A stretch of DNA of 64,000 nt. Origin: Peptostreptococcus equinus (GTDB lineage: Bacteria; Bacillota; Clostridia; Peptostreptococcales; Peptostreptococcaceae). A program made the position numbers and the translations under genes. The DNA is taken from positions 744,001 to 808,000 of the forward strand of contig NZ_CP114052.1 in NCBI RefSeq assembly GCF_027125355.1. Direction: 5' to 3'. The notes under the pieces were generated by a model that was given only the letters and a program-made list of their open reading frames with translations, was not told where the DNA came from and ran no database searches. How positions within the stretch are numbered: the stretch's first letter is position 1; each line of letters opens with the position of its first letter. Shown one piece after another: positions 17,766-26,597 of this stretch.

Positions 17766-18251
17766 ATGCTTTGCCCTTATTGTGAATATAAGGAATCTAA
17801 AGTCTTGGACTCAAGACATATTGATTCATCTTCAATTAGAAGAAGAAGAGAATGCGAACGTTGTAAAAAAAGATTTACAACATATGAAAAGATTGAAATG
17901 ATACCGGTAATGGTGATTAAAAAAGATGGCCGTAGAGAATCATTTGATAGAGATAAAATTAAGTTTGGGCTAGTTAGATCTTGTGAGAAAAGACCTATAT
18001 CAGTAGCTAAAATAGATGAAATAGTAGATTCTGTTGAAAGTGAAATAAATAAAATGTTTGTCGATGAAATAGAAACAAGTAAAATTGGTCTTATGCTTAT
18101 GGATAAGCTAAAGGAAGTTGATGAGGTTGCTTATGTGAGATTCGCTTCCGTTTATAGGCAATTCAAAGACTTGAATACCTTTGTAAATGAGTTAGAAAGT
18201 ATAATTCATGAAAAAGGAGAAAATAAAGATGATGAAATTGAAAATAAATAA
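17766..18251 (+). CDS. nrdR: Transcriptional repressor NrdR
   Basis: Represses ribonucleotide reductase genes in response to the ATP/dATP ratio. The 161-residue protein has an N-terminal zinc ribbon with C3-x2-C6 and C30-x2-C33, the basic SSIRRRRECERC segment, and an ATP-cone domain beginning at about residue 49 (VIKKDGRRESFDRDKI). It is slightly longer than the usual 150 residues because of an acidic-basic tail. The tail overlaps the start of the next gene by 23 bases. Its reductase targets are not in this window. Confidence 0.97.
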   Translation: MLCPYCEYKESKVLDSRHIDSSSIRRRRECERCKKRFTTYEKIEMIPVMVIKKDGRRESFDRDKIKFGLVRSCEKRPISVAKIDEIVDSVESEINKMFVDEIETSKIGLMLMDKLKEVDEVAYVRFASVYRQFKDLNTFVNELESIIHEKGENKDDEIENK

Positions 18252-18990
18252 AGAATTTCTACTTAACCAAGTAAAGAATAATGACTGTATTGAAATAATA
18301 GATGATAGTTTTGGTATTATTAATACATTTAGAAATATTGATAGCAAAAATAAAGAGCAAATGATAGAGTTTTTAAAAACAAAAAAATTTGCATATAACA
18401 ATATTACATCCAATATTCAGATACATTCTGCCGTAGTTAGAAAAATAGATAAGAATAATATTGGAACCATGCAAGAGGCTGATGCTCTTGTAAGTAACTT
18501 AAAAGATGTACCACTATTGATATTTACTGCAGATTGTCTTCCAATAATTTTTCTTGATGAAGAAAATAAAGCTATAGGAAACGCTCATGCCGGGTGGAAA
18601 GGTACATATGGTTTAATCTCAATAAAAACATTAGAATTGATGAAAAAGTCTTATGGTACAAAATTTGAAGATGTAAAAGTATATATTGGCCCAGCTATTG
18701 GAAAATGCTGTTATGAAGTAAAAGAGGACTTGGTATATAAATTTACTGCTATGCTCAAAAAAAATAATATTAAAGAAGAAAAAATAAGTAATATATATGA
18801 AATTAGAAATGAAAAAATTTACCTAAATTTAAATATTATTAACATATATTTACTTGAGAGTATTGGAGTTAAGAGAGATAATATTTTTAATTATGACCTA
18901 TGTACATCTTGTTTAAATGATACATTTTATTCATATAGGGTAGATGATAAGACAGATAAGAGAATAGGAAGCATAGTTCAGATATTTTAA
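18229..18990 (+). CDS. ylmD: YlmD/LACC1-family purine nucleoside phosphorylase (formerly 'polyphenol oxidase')
   Basis: A 253-residue member of the DUF152/YfiH/LACC1 family, whose enzymes phosphorolyse or deaminate purine nucleosides using a zinc site. The expected ligands are visible as H66 (QIHSAVV), C103 (TADCLP) and H120 (NAHAGWKG), and SCLNDTFYSYR closes the protein. The ATG at 18229 is used because AAGGAG lies 9 bases before it, inside nrdR. In B. subtilis ylmD precedes ylmE and sepF; here it sits with nrdR instead, about 5 kb before ylmE. The older multicopper oxidase label is not supported by sequence. Confidence 0.88.
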   Translation: MMKLKINKEFLLNQVKNNDCIEIIDDSFGIINTFRNIDSKNKEQMIEFLKTKKFAYNNITSNIQIHSAVVRKIDKNNIGTMQEADALVSNLKDVPLLIFTADCLPIIFLDEENKAIGNAHAGWKGTYGLISIKTLELMKKSYGTKFEDVKVYIGPAIGKCCYEVKEDLVYKFTAMLKKNNIKEEKISNIYEIRNEKIYLNLNIINIYLLESIGVKRDNIFNYDLCTSCLNDTFYSYRVDDKTDKRIGSIVQIF

Positions 18991-19006
18991 CTGAGGAGGA
19001 ATTTAA

Positions 19007-19687
19007 GTGGAAAGAATTTTAGTTATAGATGATGAACAGCACATTATTGAGCTATTGAGATTTAACTTAGAGGTTGAGGGATATGAAGTATTGTCTTCTA
19101 TGGATGGCTTTGAAGCCTTTATGATGGCAAAAAATGAAAAGCCAAATCTTATACTTTTAGATTGGATGTTACCAAACGTTAGTGGTATTGATTTGTTGAA
19201 AAAAATAAGATCCGATAAAGATTTATCTGAAATTCCTGTAATAATGCTTACAGCAAAAAATATGGAAGAAGATAAGATCGAAGGTCTAAATATAGGTGCT
19301 GATGATTATATTACAAAACCATTTAGCGTCAAGGAATTAATGGCAAGAATAAAAACAGTACTTAGAAGATATAGGTCGAATATTGATGATTCAATATTAA
19401 AAGTAGGAGATATTAGTCTTAATCTCGAAAAGTATGAAGTATGTGTTGGTGATAATAAAATAGAATTAACTTTAAAAGAATTTGAACTGCTTAAATTGCT
19501 TATGAAAAATAGAGGAAAAGTATTAACTAGAGATTACTTATTAGACAAAATTTGGGGTTATGAATATTTTGGAGAAACAAGAACTGTAGATGTCCATATA
19601 AGATATTTAAGAAAAAAATTAGAAGAAAATGGATTAAATGAAAAAATTATTGAAACAATTAGAGGTGTAGGATATAAAATGAAATAA
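19007..19687 (+). CDS. OmpR/PhoB-family response regulator (PhoP-like)
   Basis: A 226-residue two-component regulator. The receiver domain (1-120) has the acidic pocket D8-D9-E10, the phospho-acceptor D52 in LLDWMLP, the conserved threonine in MLTAKN and the lysine in ITKPF. A winged-helix DNA-binding domain follows, with LTLKEFELLKLL and RTVDVHIRYLRKKL. The start is GTG after GAGGAGG. It resembles PhoP/PhoB of phosphate sensing, and its partner kinase is the next gene. A terminator-like hairpin lies between the two genes. The sensed signal is inferred only by family resemblance. Confidence 0.92.
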   Translation: MERILVIDDEQHIIELLRFNLEVEGYEVLSSMDGFEAFMMAKNEKPNLILLDWMLPNVSGIDLLKKIRSDKDLSEIPVIMLTAKNMEEDKIEGLNIGADDYITKPFSVKELMARIKTVLRRYRSNIDDSILKVGDISLNLEKYEVCVGDNKIELTLKEFELLKLLMKNRGKVLTRDYLLDKIWGYEYFGETRTVDVHIRYLRKKLEENGLNEKIIETIRGVGYKMK

Positions 19688-19692
19688 ATTCA

Positions 19693-19730
19693 TAGGGATA
19701 CTAAGCATTGCTTATTATCCCTTATTTTTA
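19693..19730 (+). terminator. Intercistronic hairpin between response regulator and kinase genes
   Basis: AGGGATA (19694-19700) pairs with TATCCCT (19716-19722), an inner stem pairs TAAGCA (19702-19707) with TGCTTA (19709-19714), and TATTTTT follows. It has the form of an intrinsic terminator and probably lowers kinase expression relative to the regulator. Confidence 0.6.
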
Positions 19731-19741
19731 GTGGAGGAGTT

Positions 19742-21040
19742 ATGAATATGACGCTTTATTTAATAATGGTTTTTATGATTTTATCTTGGATTATTTCATT
19801 GATGTTATACAAGCAAAAAAAAGAACTAAATATATTTGTGAGAGACTTGATGAATGTATCAACTAAGGTTAAAAGTATGAACTTTGATACTAGAATGGCT
19901 ATGACTCAAAATATTGATAATAATAGATTTGCTGAAAATTATAACGAAATGATTGATATGTTAGATAGGACATTTGAACAAGTCGAAGATAAAAATAGGC
20001 AATTAAATACCATAATAAGATCTGTGACTAATGGTATATTAGTGGTTGATATTAGTAACAGAATTTTTATAATAAATAAACCAGCTAAGAAAATACTAGA
20101 TATACCATTTGATCAAAAAGTAGAGGGAAAAGTATTTTCCAATATAATAAAAAATAAAGAAATATTAGATTTTATAGAATTTAATTCAGACTCTAAAGAA
20201 AGTGTATCTAGAGACCTAAGAATGCGTGATGGCAAAATACTTAAAATAAAGATAGATCCAATAAAAAATAATAGTAAAAATGAAGTCACAGTATCATCTG
20301 TTATAAATATTGAAGATATAACAGAAAAAATGAAACTTGAAAGCATGAGAAAAGATTTTGCTGCAAATGTAAGTCATGAATTAAAGACACCATTAACTTC
20401 AATACAAGGTTTTATTGAAACCTTAAAGGAAAATGATGATAATATCAGCCCGGAAATGAGAAAAAGATTTTTAAATATTATCGATAGTGAGTCTAGCAGG
20501 TTAAAAATTTTGATTAATGATATATTGCTACTTTCTTCGATCGAAGGTGGCAAAGATATTAAAAAAGAGTGGATTAATATTGAAGATATTAATGAAGAGA
20601 TTTTTGCCTTGTTAAAATGTAAGAAAAATGAAAATGAAATTAAACTATTTGTTGAATATCTGAATGAAAATGAAATGTTTTATACCTATTCTCAGTATTT
20701 TAAAGAACTTCTTATTAATTTAATAAGTAATGGAATTAAATATAATAAGCCAGGCGGTTATGTAAAAGTAACGTATTATGATGATAGAAGTTTTCTTTAT
20801 ATTAGTGTAGAAGATAATGGCATAGGTATAGCTGAAGAAGATATGCATAGGATATTTGAAAGATTTTATAGAGTCAGCAAATCCAGAAATAAAGAAATAG
20901 AGGGTACAGGATTGGGGCTTGCAATAATAAAGCATATTATAATATCGCTAAATGGAAAAATAGAAGTAGAATCAAAATTAGGAGAAGGTTCAAAATTCAC
21001 GGTTAAACTACCAAAGGTTTATAAAAGTGATAATAGCTAG
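19742..21040 (+). CDS. Membrane sensor histidine kinase (PhoR-like)
   Basis: A 432-residue kinase paired with the upstream regulator. One N-terminal membrane helix (about 5-24) is followed by a HAMP-like linker, a PAS domain (about 93-190), the dimerisation domain with phospho-acceptor H212 in VSHELKTP, and an ATPase domain with N-box LINLISNGIKYN and G-boxes EDNGIGI and GTGLGLAI. There is no large extracellular loop, so sensing is probably cytoplasmic or through partner proteins. The start may be the ATG at 19742 or the one at 19748; GGAGGAG spacing slightly favours the second. Confidence 0.9.
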   Translation: MNMTLYLIMVFMILSWIISLMLYKQKKELNIFVRDLMNVSTKVKSMNFDTRMAMTQNIDNNRFAENYNEMIDMLDRTFEQVEDKNRQLNTIIRSVTNGILVVDISNRIFIINKPAKKILDIPFDQKVEGKVFSNIIKNKEILDFIEFNSDSKESVSRDLRMRDGKILKIKIDPIKNNSKNEVTVSSVINIEDITEKMKLESMRKDFAANVSHELKTPLTSIQGFIETLKENDDNISPEMRKRFLNIIDSESSRLKILINDILLLSSIEGGKDIKKEWINIEDINEEIFALLKCKKNENEIKLFVEYLNENEMFYTYSQYFKELLINLISNGIKYNKPGGYVKVTYYDDRSFLYISVEDNGIGIAEEDMHRIFERFYRVSKSRNKEIEGTGLGLAIIKHIIISLNGKIEVESKLGEGSKFTVKLPKVYKSDNS

Positions 21041-21076
21041 GAAATAGTGATTATAGTACATTTAAAGTACGATTTA

Positions 21077-21085
21077 TGTTATAAT
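21077..21085 (+). promoter_or_regulatory. Extended -10 promoter for der
   Basis: TGTTATAAT about 90 bases before der, in the 134-base gap after the kinase gene. The -35 region is not recognisable. Confidence 0.6.
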
Positions 21086-21174
21086 ATAGGTTATTGAAAA
21101 ATTATATAAAAGCGATAACAATAATTGTGGATAAATTTATAGCTTAGAAATTTAGGAAGAATGGAAGTGATATT

Positions 21175-22500
21175 TTGAGTAAAGATAATAGACCAATAGT
21201 GGCAGTTGTAGGACGACCAAATGTAGGTAAGTCTACTATATTTAACAAATTAACAGGAACAAAAATATCTATAGTGGAGGACACTCCTGGGGTTACTAGG
21301 GATAGAATATTTGGAGAGGTAGAGTGGTTGAATAACTACTTTACGATAATTGATACAGGTGGATTAGAACCTGAATCTGATGATATCATTATATCTCAGA
21401 TGAGAAATCAGGCTATGCTAGCTGTGGATATGGCACATGTTATATTATTTGTAGTAGATGGCAAAGGTGGACTTACAGCAGCAGATAAGGAAGTAGCTGA
21501 TATATTGAGAAGAACAAAAAAACCAGTTATTTTAGTAGTAAATAAAATAGATTCAAAAAGCCAGATGAATAATTTATATGATTTTTATGAATTAGGAATT
21601 GGAAATCCAATGCCAATCTCAGGAGCGAATGGCATTGGATTAGGTGATTTACTAGATGAAATATTAGAGCAGATGCCTGGAGGGCTTAATACAGAGTATG
21701 ATGAAGATGTAATTAGAGTTGCTATAACGGGTAAACCAAATGCGGGTAAGAGTTCTATTCTTAATAATATACTTGGAGAAGAAAGAGTAATTGTATCACC
21801 AATAGCAGGCACTACTAGAGATGCAATAGATACATACTTTGAAAAGGGTGAAAATAAATTTCTTTTAATTGATACTGCAGGTATTAGAAGGAAAAGTAAA
21901 GTATATGAAAATGTTGAAAGATTTTCAGTTATAAGATCTATGAGTGCCGTGGATAGAGCAGATGTAGTTCTTATTGTAATTGATGCTACCGAAGGTGTTA
22001 CAGAGCAGGATACAAAAATAGCAGGTATAGCACATGATGAAGGTAAGGCATGTATATTTGTAGTAAATAAATGGGATTTGATAGAAAAAGATAATAAGAC
22101 AATGGGCAATTATAAGATGGACATTCGTCAAAAGTTTCCATTTATGGCATATGCTCCAATAGAGTTTGTATCTGCTGTTACAAATCAGAGAATTAATAAA
22201 ATTTTGGATACAGTTCTTATGGTATCTAATGAGCAAAACAAGAGAATATCTACATCTCAATTAAATCAAGTGATTGGTGAAGCTGTAATGCTAAATCAAC
22301 CACCTTCTGATAAAGGCAAGAGATTGAAGATTTACTATGGAACTCAGACAGGTGTAAAGCCTCCAACATTTACATTGTTTATAAATGATAAAGAGCTTAC
22401 ACATTTCTCATATACTAGATATATGGAAAATAGATTTAGAGAAAATTTTGGGTTTGAAGGTACATCTATTAGAATTGATTATAAAGAGAAAAGAAGATAA
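21175..22500 (+). CDS. der: Ribosome biogenesis GTPase Der (EngA)
   Basis: Tandem GTPase needed for maturation of the 50S subunit. The 441-residue protein has two G domains: the first P-loop is GRPNVGKST (13-21), the second GKPNAGKSS (about 186-194), each with DTxG and NKxD motifs (NKID, NKWD). The C-terminal KH-like domain includes PPTFTLFIND. The start codon is TTG after GGAAGTGA. The order der-plsY-gpsA matches many Clostridia and Bacilli. It has its own promoter and likely drives plsY and gpsA. Confidence 0.97.
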   Translation: MSKDNRPIVAVVGRPNVGKSTIFNKLTGTKISIVEDTPGVTRDRIFGEVEWLNNYFTIIDTGGLEPESDDIIISQMRNQAMLAVDMAHVILFVVDGKGGLTAADKEVADILRRTKKPVILVVNKIDSKSQMNNLYDFYELGIGNPMPISGANGIGLGDLLDEILEQMPGGLNTEYDEDVIRVAITGKPNAGKSSILNNILGEERVIVSPIAGTTRDAIDTYFEKGENKFLLIDTAGIRRKSKVYENVERFSVIRSMSAVDRADVVLIVIDATEGVTEQDTKIAGIAHDEGKACIFVVNKWDLIEKDNKTMGNYKMDIRQKFPFMAYAPIEFVSAVTNQRINKILDTVLMVSNEQNKRISTSQLNQVIGEAVMLNQPPSDKGKRLKIYYGTQTGVKPPTFTLFINDKELTHFSYTRYMENRFRENFGFEGTSIRIDYKEKRR

Positions 22501-22523
22501 TTTTTTATACAGGGAGTTAGTAT

Positions 22524-23132
22524 ATGTTAATATTTTTATTGATACTTATAATTTCTTATTTATTCGGTAATATACCAAGTTCGGTATTAGTAGGCAAATA
22601 TTTTGGTATAGATATAAGAACAAAGGGATCTAAAAATCCTGGTGCTACTAATACTCTTAGAACACTTGGGTTAAAAGCTGGATTAATAGCTTTTTTAGGA
22701 GATTTTTTTAAAGGAACAGTTGCTGTATTGGTATCAATTTTTATAGCTAAGACTTTAAATGGAGATATTTATATGGCAAAGTATATATCAGCTTTGGCTG
22801 TGGTATGTGGGCATAACTGGCCGTTCACTTTAAATTTTAAAGGTGGGAAGGGTGTTGCTACTACATATGGTGCACTTATGGCTATATCGCCACTTGTAAC
22901 TGTTACAAGCATGATATTTTTTATAGTTGTAGTTGCAGTTACAAAATATGTATCTTTAGGGTCTATGTTAGGGGTGACTTTATTTGTTATTCTTATGGCC
23001 ATAAGGGGAGATTACGGTGGTGTGTGGGTATGTACACTTCTTACATTGTCCGTATTATATAAGCATAGACAGAATATAAAAAGGTTGATTAATGGAAATG
23101 AAAGTAGATTTAGTCTGAAAAAAAATAAATAG
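22524..23132 (+). CDS. plsY: Acyl-phosphate:glycerol-3-phosphate acyltransferase PlsY
   Basis: Makes lysophosphatidic acid from acyl-phosphate and glycerol-3-phosphate in the membrane, the first step of phospholipid synthesis. The 202-residue protein has about five membrane helices and the three PlsY motifs: GNIPSSVLVGK near the start, GSKNPGATNTLR (about 36-47), and GHNWPFTLNFKGGKGVAT (about 97-114). Its substrate is produced by gpsA, which starts 9 bases downstream. Confidence 0.96.
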   Translation: MLIFLLILIISYLFGNIPSSVLVGKYFGIDIRTKGSKNPGATNTLRTLGLKAGLIAFLGDFFKGTVAVLVSIFIAKTLNGDIYMAKYISALAVVCGHNWPFTLNFKGGKGVATTYGALMAISPLVTVTSMIFFIVVVAVTKYVSLGSMLGVTLFVILMAIRGDYGGVWVCTLLTLSVLYKHRQNIKRLINGNESRFSLKKNK

Positions 23133-23141
23133 GAGGAAATT

Positions 23142-24152
23142 ATGAATAAAGTTTGTGTATTGGGAGCTGGAAGCTGGGGAAGTGCTTTAGCTATGGTATT
23201 GGCTTCAAATAATAATGATGTTTTTATTTGGACAAGAAGACAAGAACAGGCAGATGAGATAAATAATGAGCACACTAATGAAAGTTATTTACCAAAAATA
23301 AAACTTTCGGGTAAGATAAAGGCAACATGTGATATAAAAAAAGCCGTTGTTGATTCTGAACTAATTGTTTTGGCTTTACCATCACAAAAAATAAGATTCC
23401 TATGCAAAGAGATAAAAGATATAGTAAATGAAAAACAAATACTTATAAATGTAGCAAAAGGTATAGAATACGATACAGGCAAAAGAATATCACAAATTTG
23501 TGAAGAAGAATTGCCAAATAATCCGTACTGTATGCTTTCTGGTCCATCTCACGCGGAAGAAGTATCTGTTAATATGCCAACAGCACTAGTATCAGCTTCA
23601 AAAGATATTGTAATATCAAGAATAGTACAGGATTATTTTATGAATGAATACTTGAGAGTATACACTAATACTGATTTAATAGGAGTTGAATTGGGCGGTG
23701 CTACAAAAAATATAATTGCTTTTGGTGCAGGTATTTTAGATGGAATGGGTTATGGAGATAACTCAAAGGCCGCTCTAATTACGAGGGGTATAAATGAAAT
23801 ATGTAGATTCGGTAAGGAAATGGGAGCTGATGTAAGTACTTTTTTAGGACTTACTGGAGTTGGCGATTTAGTAGTCACATGTACTAGTATGCATTCAAGA
23901 AATAGAAGAGCTGGAATATTAATTGGAAAGGGAAAATCCCTTGAAGAAACTAAAAAAGAAATAAAAATGGTTGTAGAGGGAATAACTGCAACAGAGGCGG
24001 TATATAATATGGCCCAAGATTTAAATATAGATATGCCAATTACAAATGCAATATATAAAACGATACATATGGGACTAGATCCGAATGAATCTATAAAGGA
24101 ATTGATGGGTAGAGCAAAAAAACATGAAAATGAAAATAAATTAGTATTATAA
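23142..24152 (+). CDS. gpsA: NAD(P)H-dependent glycerol-3-phosphate dehydrogenase GpsA
   Basis: Reduces dihydroxyacetone phosphate to sn-glycerol-3-phosphate for phospholipid synthesis. The 336-residue protein starts with the Rossmann loop GAGSWGSALAMVL (8-20) and contains the catalytic-lysine region ELGGATKNIIAFGAGI and the LTGVGDLVVTCTS segment. It lies directly behind plsY, which uses its product. Length and motifs are normal. The next 107 bases hold a promoter for ylmE. Confidence 0.97.
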   Translation: MNKVCVLGAGSWGSALAMVLASNNNDVFIWTRRQEQADEINNEHTNESYLPKIKLSGKIKATCDIKKAVVDSELIVLALPSQKIRFLCKEIKDIVNEKQILINVAKGIEYDTGKRISQICEEELPNNPYCMLSGPSHAEEVSVNMPTALVSASKDIVISRIVQDYFMNEYLRVYTNTDLIGVELGGATKNIIAFGAGILDGMGYGDNSKAALITRGINEICRFGKEMGADVSTFLGLTGVGDLVVTCTSMHSRNRRAGILIGKGKSLEETKKEIKMVVEGITATEAVYNMAQDLNIDMPITNAIYKTIHMGLDPNESIKELMGRAKKHENENKLVL

Positions 24153-24202
24153 TAATTATTTATTAATTAAATAAGGAATTCTGTACAAAAAACTAGATAC
24201 TA

Positions 24203-24211
24203 TGTTATAAT
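24203..24211 (+). promoter_or_regulatory. Extended -10 promoter for the ylmE-divIVA block
   Basis: TGTTATAAT with a partial -35 (TGTACA at 24182-24187, 18-base spacer), about 50 bases before ylmE. Confidence 0.65.
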
Positions 24212-24259
24212 ATTATTATGTAAAATTGTGCTCAGTCTACAATGAGAGTAGGTGTATAA

Positions 24260-24961
24260 ATGACTAATATCAAAGAAAGCATTGAAAATATAAGAAAATC
24301 TATAGTAGAAGTCTGTCAAAAGTCAGGAAGAAATCCTGATGATGTCATGCTTTTAGCTGTTACTAAAACGGTGGATGTAGATATTATAGAAGATGCTATT
24401 AACTATGGTATTACACAAGTTGGCGAGAATAAGCCACAAGAGTTAAAAAGAAAATATGAAATACTTGGAGATAAAGTAAAGTGGCATCAAATAGGAAGCC
24501 TACAGTCAAATAAGGTCAAGTATATTATTGATAAAGTTGAACTTATACATTCTTTAGATAGGGTATCCTTAGCTGAAGAAATTGATGCAAGGGCTAAAAA
24601 TATTGGCAGAACCATAAATTGTTTGGTTCAAGTAAATATTTCAGGTGAAGAATCAAAGCATGGTCTAGATCCTGATGAAGCCGTAGAATTTATTAAAAAG
24701 TGTTCTAAAAATTATAAAAACATTAAAATAAAGGGCCTAATGACTATGGCACCTTATGATGTTGAGGAAGATGAAATCAGAAAAATATTTAGAGGATTAA
24801 AAAATCTATCTATAAAAATAGAAAATGAGAAAATACACAATATTGATATGACTGAGTTATCAATGGGTATGAGTGGCGATTATAAAATTGCCATTGAAGA
24901 GGGTGCAACTATTGTTAGAATAGGTACATCACTATTTGGAAAAAGAAATTACAATGTCTAA
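24260..24961 (+). CDS. ylmE: YggS-family pyridoxal-phosphate homeostasis protein (YlmE)
   Basis: A 233-residue PLP-binding protein of the PLPBP family that buffers pyridoxal phosphate and influences amino-acid balance; it has no known catalytic activity. The PLP lysine is K36 in LLAVTKTV. Other family motifs are GENKPQELKRK, WHQIGSLQSNKVK, the GLMTMAPY strand and SMGMSGDY near the C-terminus. It is followed by sepF, ylmG, ylmH and divIVA in the same order as in B. subtilis. Confidence 0.95.
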   Translation: MTNIKESIENIRKSIVEVCQKSGRNPDDVMLLAVTKTVDVDIIEDAINYGITQVGENKPQELKRKYEILGDKVKWHQIGSLQSNKVKYIIDKVELIHSLDRVSLAEEIDARAKNIGRTINCLVQVNISGEESKHGLDPDEAVEFIKKCSKNYKNIKIKGLMTMAPYDVEEDEIRKIFRGLKNLSIKIENEKIHNIDMTELSMGMSGDYKIAIEEGATIVRIGTSLFGKRNYNV

Positions 24962-24991
24962 TATAAAAGCATGGTATTTAGGAGGTATAAT

Positions 24992-25489
24992 ATGGCAGGT
25001 ATTAAGGAAAAAATGGGAAAAATAAAGAATTGGATGGTAATTGATGAGGACCATTCAGAAGAAGAATACGAAGCGTATGATGAATATGATGAAGTAGAAG
25101 ATTATGAAAATGATTACGATGAGTTTGATGATGATTTAAATAACTTAGCATATTCAGGTATTTCTTCTAACAGAGTACCAGAATACCAAAGTCATAATCA
25201 GATGAAAGTAGTTATAGTTGAGCCTAAGGTATATGATGATGCAGCTACTATAGCAGATCATCTTAGACTTAGAAAAACTGTAATAGTTAATTTAGAAAGC
25301 ATGACACAGCAAAACACAAAGAAATCTATATTTGACTTTATGAATGGTGCTGTATATGTATTGGATGGAGATATACAGAGAGTTTCAAAATCAATATTTA
25401 TTTTAGCTCCTAAAAATGTTGATATAGATGCAAATATAAAAAAGGAATTAGAAAGTAAAGCGATTTTTCCTTGGCAGAACAGTAAATAA
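24992..25489 (+). CDS. sepF: Cell division protein SepF
   Basis: Membrane-binding FtsZ partner that forms rings and aligns the Z-ring. The 165-residue protein has a short amphipathic N-terminus (MAGIKEKMGKIKNWMV) suited to membrane binding, an acidic, tyrosine-rich linker (about 20-50), and the SepF core with VVIVEPKVYDDAATIADHLR, KTVIVNL and VYVLDGDIQRVSKSIFILAP. The ATG at 24992 is chosen because AGGAGG lies 6 bases before it; the upstream ATG at 24971 has no such site. With no ftsA in the window, SepF is the only visible membrane tether for FtsZ. Confidence 0.95.
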   Translation: MAGIKEKMGKIKNWMVIDEDHSEEEYEAYDEYDEVEDYENDYDEFDDDLNNLAYSGISSNRVPEYQSHNQMKVVIVEPKVYDDAATIADHLRLRKTVIVNLESMTQQNTKKSIFDFMNGAVYVLDGDIQRVSKSIFILAPKNVDIDANIKKELESKAIFPWQNSK

Positions 25490-25501
25490 TGAGGTAGACA
25501 A

Positions 25502-25759
25502 ATGTATGTAATAAAAGTAGCATTGCACTATTTAATACAGATTATTATTTGGGCAATTATAATTAAATCTTTGATGTCATGGTTTCCAGGTGCAATGTAC
25601 TCAAAGGCGTATGAAATATTAGATGAGTTTACTAGTCCTATAGAGACGCCAATAAGGCGTATAATGGGTAAATATTCAAGTGGACCTCTTGATTTTTCGC
25701 CTATGATAGCAATATTTGTACTCGTGATTATCAGCAACTTAATAGCTAGATTTTTATAG
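25502..25759 (+). CDS. ylmG: YggT-family membrane protein YlmG
   Basis: An 85-residue protein with two membrane helices joined by a conserved loop containing SWFPGA and the ITSPIETPIRR-like segment (here DEFTSPIETPIRRIMG). Members of this family affect chromosome or nucleoid distribution and sit beside sepF in many bacteria and cyanobacteria. It starts 12 bases after sepF and ends 7 bases before ylmH. The precise molecular role is not established. Confidence 0.92.
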   Translation: MYVIKVALHYLIQIIIWAIIIKSLMSWFPGAMYSKAYEILDEFTSPIETPIRRIMGKYSSGPLDFSPMIAIFVLVIISNLIARFL

Positions 25760-25766
25760 GAATACT

Positions 25767-26555
25767 ATGCGAAAAGATATATTAACAAGACATATAAGAG
25801 ATGATGAATTAAAAATAAAAATGTACAAAATCGTTGATATATGTAACAACGTTTTAAAAACTCATATACCAAAACACAGTGAGTTTTTAAATCCATTTGA
25901 AATAAAAAATGCTATAGCCATAGTAAATTCAGATAGAGATTTGTCCTACAAGATATTAGGCGGATATGAGAATGCTCAAAGAGCAATTATATATGTATAT
26001 CCATACTATTTAGAACCAGAAGATCAGAAATTGCCACTATCATTTTTAAGAGCAGATGGTAATTTTAAATTTTCAACGCTTAGTCACAGGTCATATTTAG
26101 GATCTTTGATGTCTTTAGGAATAAAAAGAGAAAAAATTGGTGATTTACTAGTTCATAGTGATTTTTGTCAAATGATAGTTGATTCTGATATAGAAGATTT
26201 TTTGATATACAATTTTGACAGAGTCTCACATAATAGAATAAAATTGAGTAAGATTAGAGAAAATGACATACTTATTCCAAAACAAGAATACATTGATAAA
26301 CAGTTTTCAGTTAGCTCATTACGAATAGATAATATAATTGCAGGTGCATTTGACTTATCTAGGTCAGATGCATTAAAATATATTACATCGGAGTATGTGT
26401 TTGTTGACTATGAGAAAATTGATAGTCCGTCTAAAATTATTTCAGAAAGTTCCCTTATTTCTGTTAGAAAAAAAGGCAAATTTATTATAGATAATATAGG
26501 TGATGGACTTAGTAAAAAAGGTAAGATAAGAGTTAGAATTAAGATATTTAAATAA
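25767..26555 (+). CDS. ylmH: RNA-binding S4-domain protein YlmH
   Basis: A 262-residue protein with an N-terminal YlmH fold (GGYENAQRAIIYVYPYY, FSTLSHRSYLGSLMSLGIKREKIGD) and a C-terminal S4 RNA-binding domain from about residue 185 (SLRIDNIIAGAFDLSRSDA). In B. subtilis YlmH acts on stalled 50S subunits as a ribosome quality-control factor, a role consistent with its S4 domain. It lies between ylmG and divIVA, as in other Firmicutes. Confidence 0.93.
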   Translation: MRKDILTRHIRDDELKIKMYKIVDICNNVLKTHIPKHSEFLNPFEIKNAIAIVNSDRDLSYKILGGYENAQRAIIYVYPYYLEPEDQKLPLSFLRADGNFKFSTLSHRSYLGSLMSLGIKREKIGDLLVHSDFCQMIVDSDIEDFLIYNFDRVSHNRIKLSKIRENDILIPKQEYIDKQFSVSSLRIDNIIAGAFDLSRSDALKYITSEYVFVDYEKIDSPSKIISESSLISVRKKGKFIIDNIGDGLSKKGKIRVRIKIFK

Positions 26556-26597
26556 ATTCGCTAATGTATAAAATTTATAGATAGGAAGTGATTTAAA

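Noticed and set aside
18229..18990. Multicopper polyphenol oxidase annotation for YlmD
   Set aside because: No copper-oxidase motifs; the H-C-H arrangement matches the LACC1 purine nucleoside enzymes.
21585..22109. A 174-codon open frame on the minus strand opposite der
   Set aside because: It lies wholly inside a certain gene, has no family motif and no credible ribosome binding site; it arises from the codon pattern of der.
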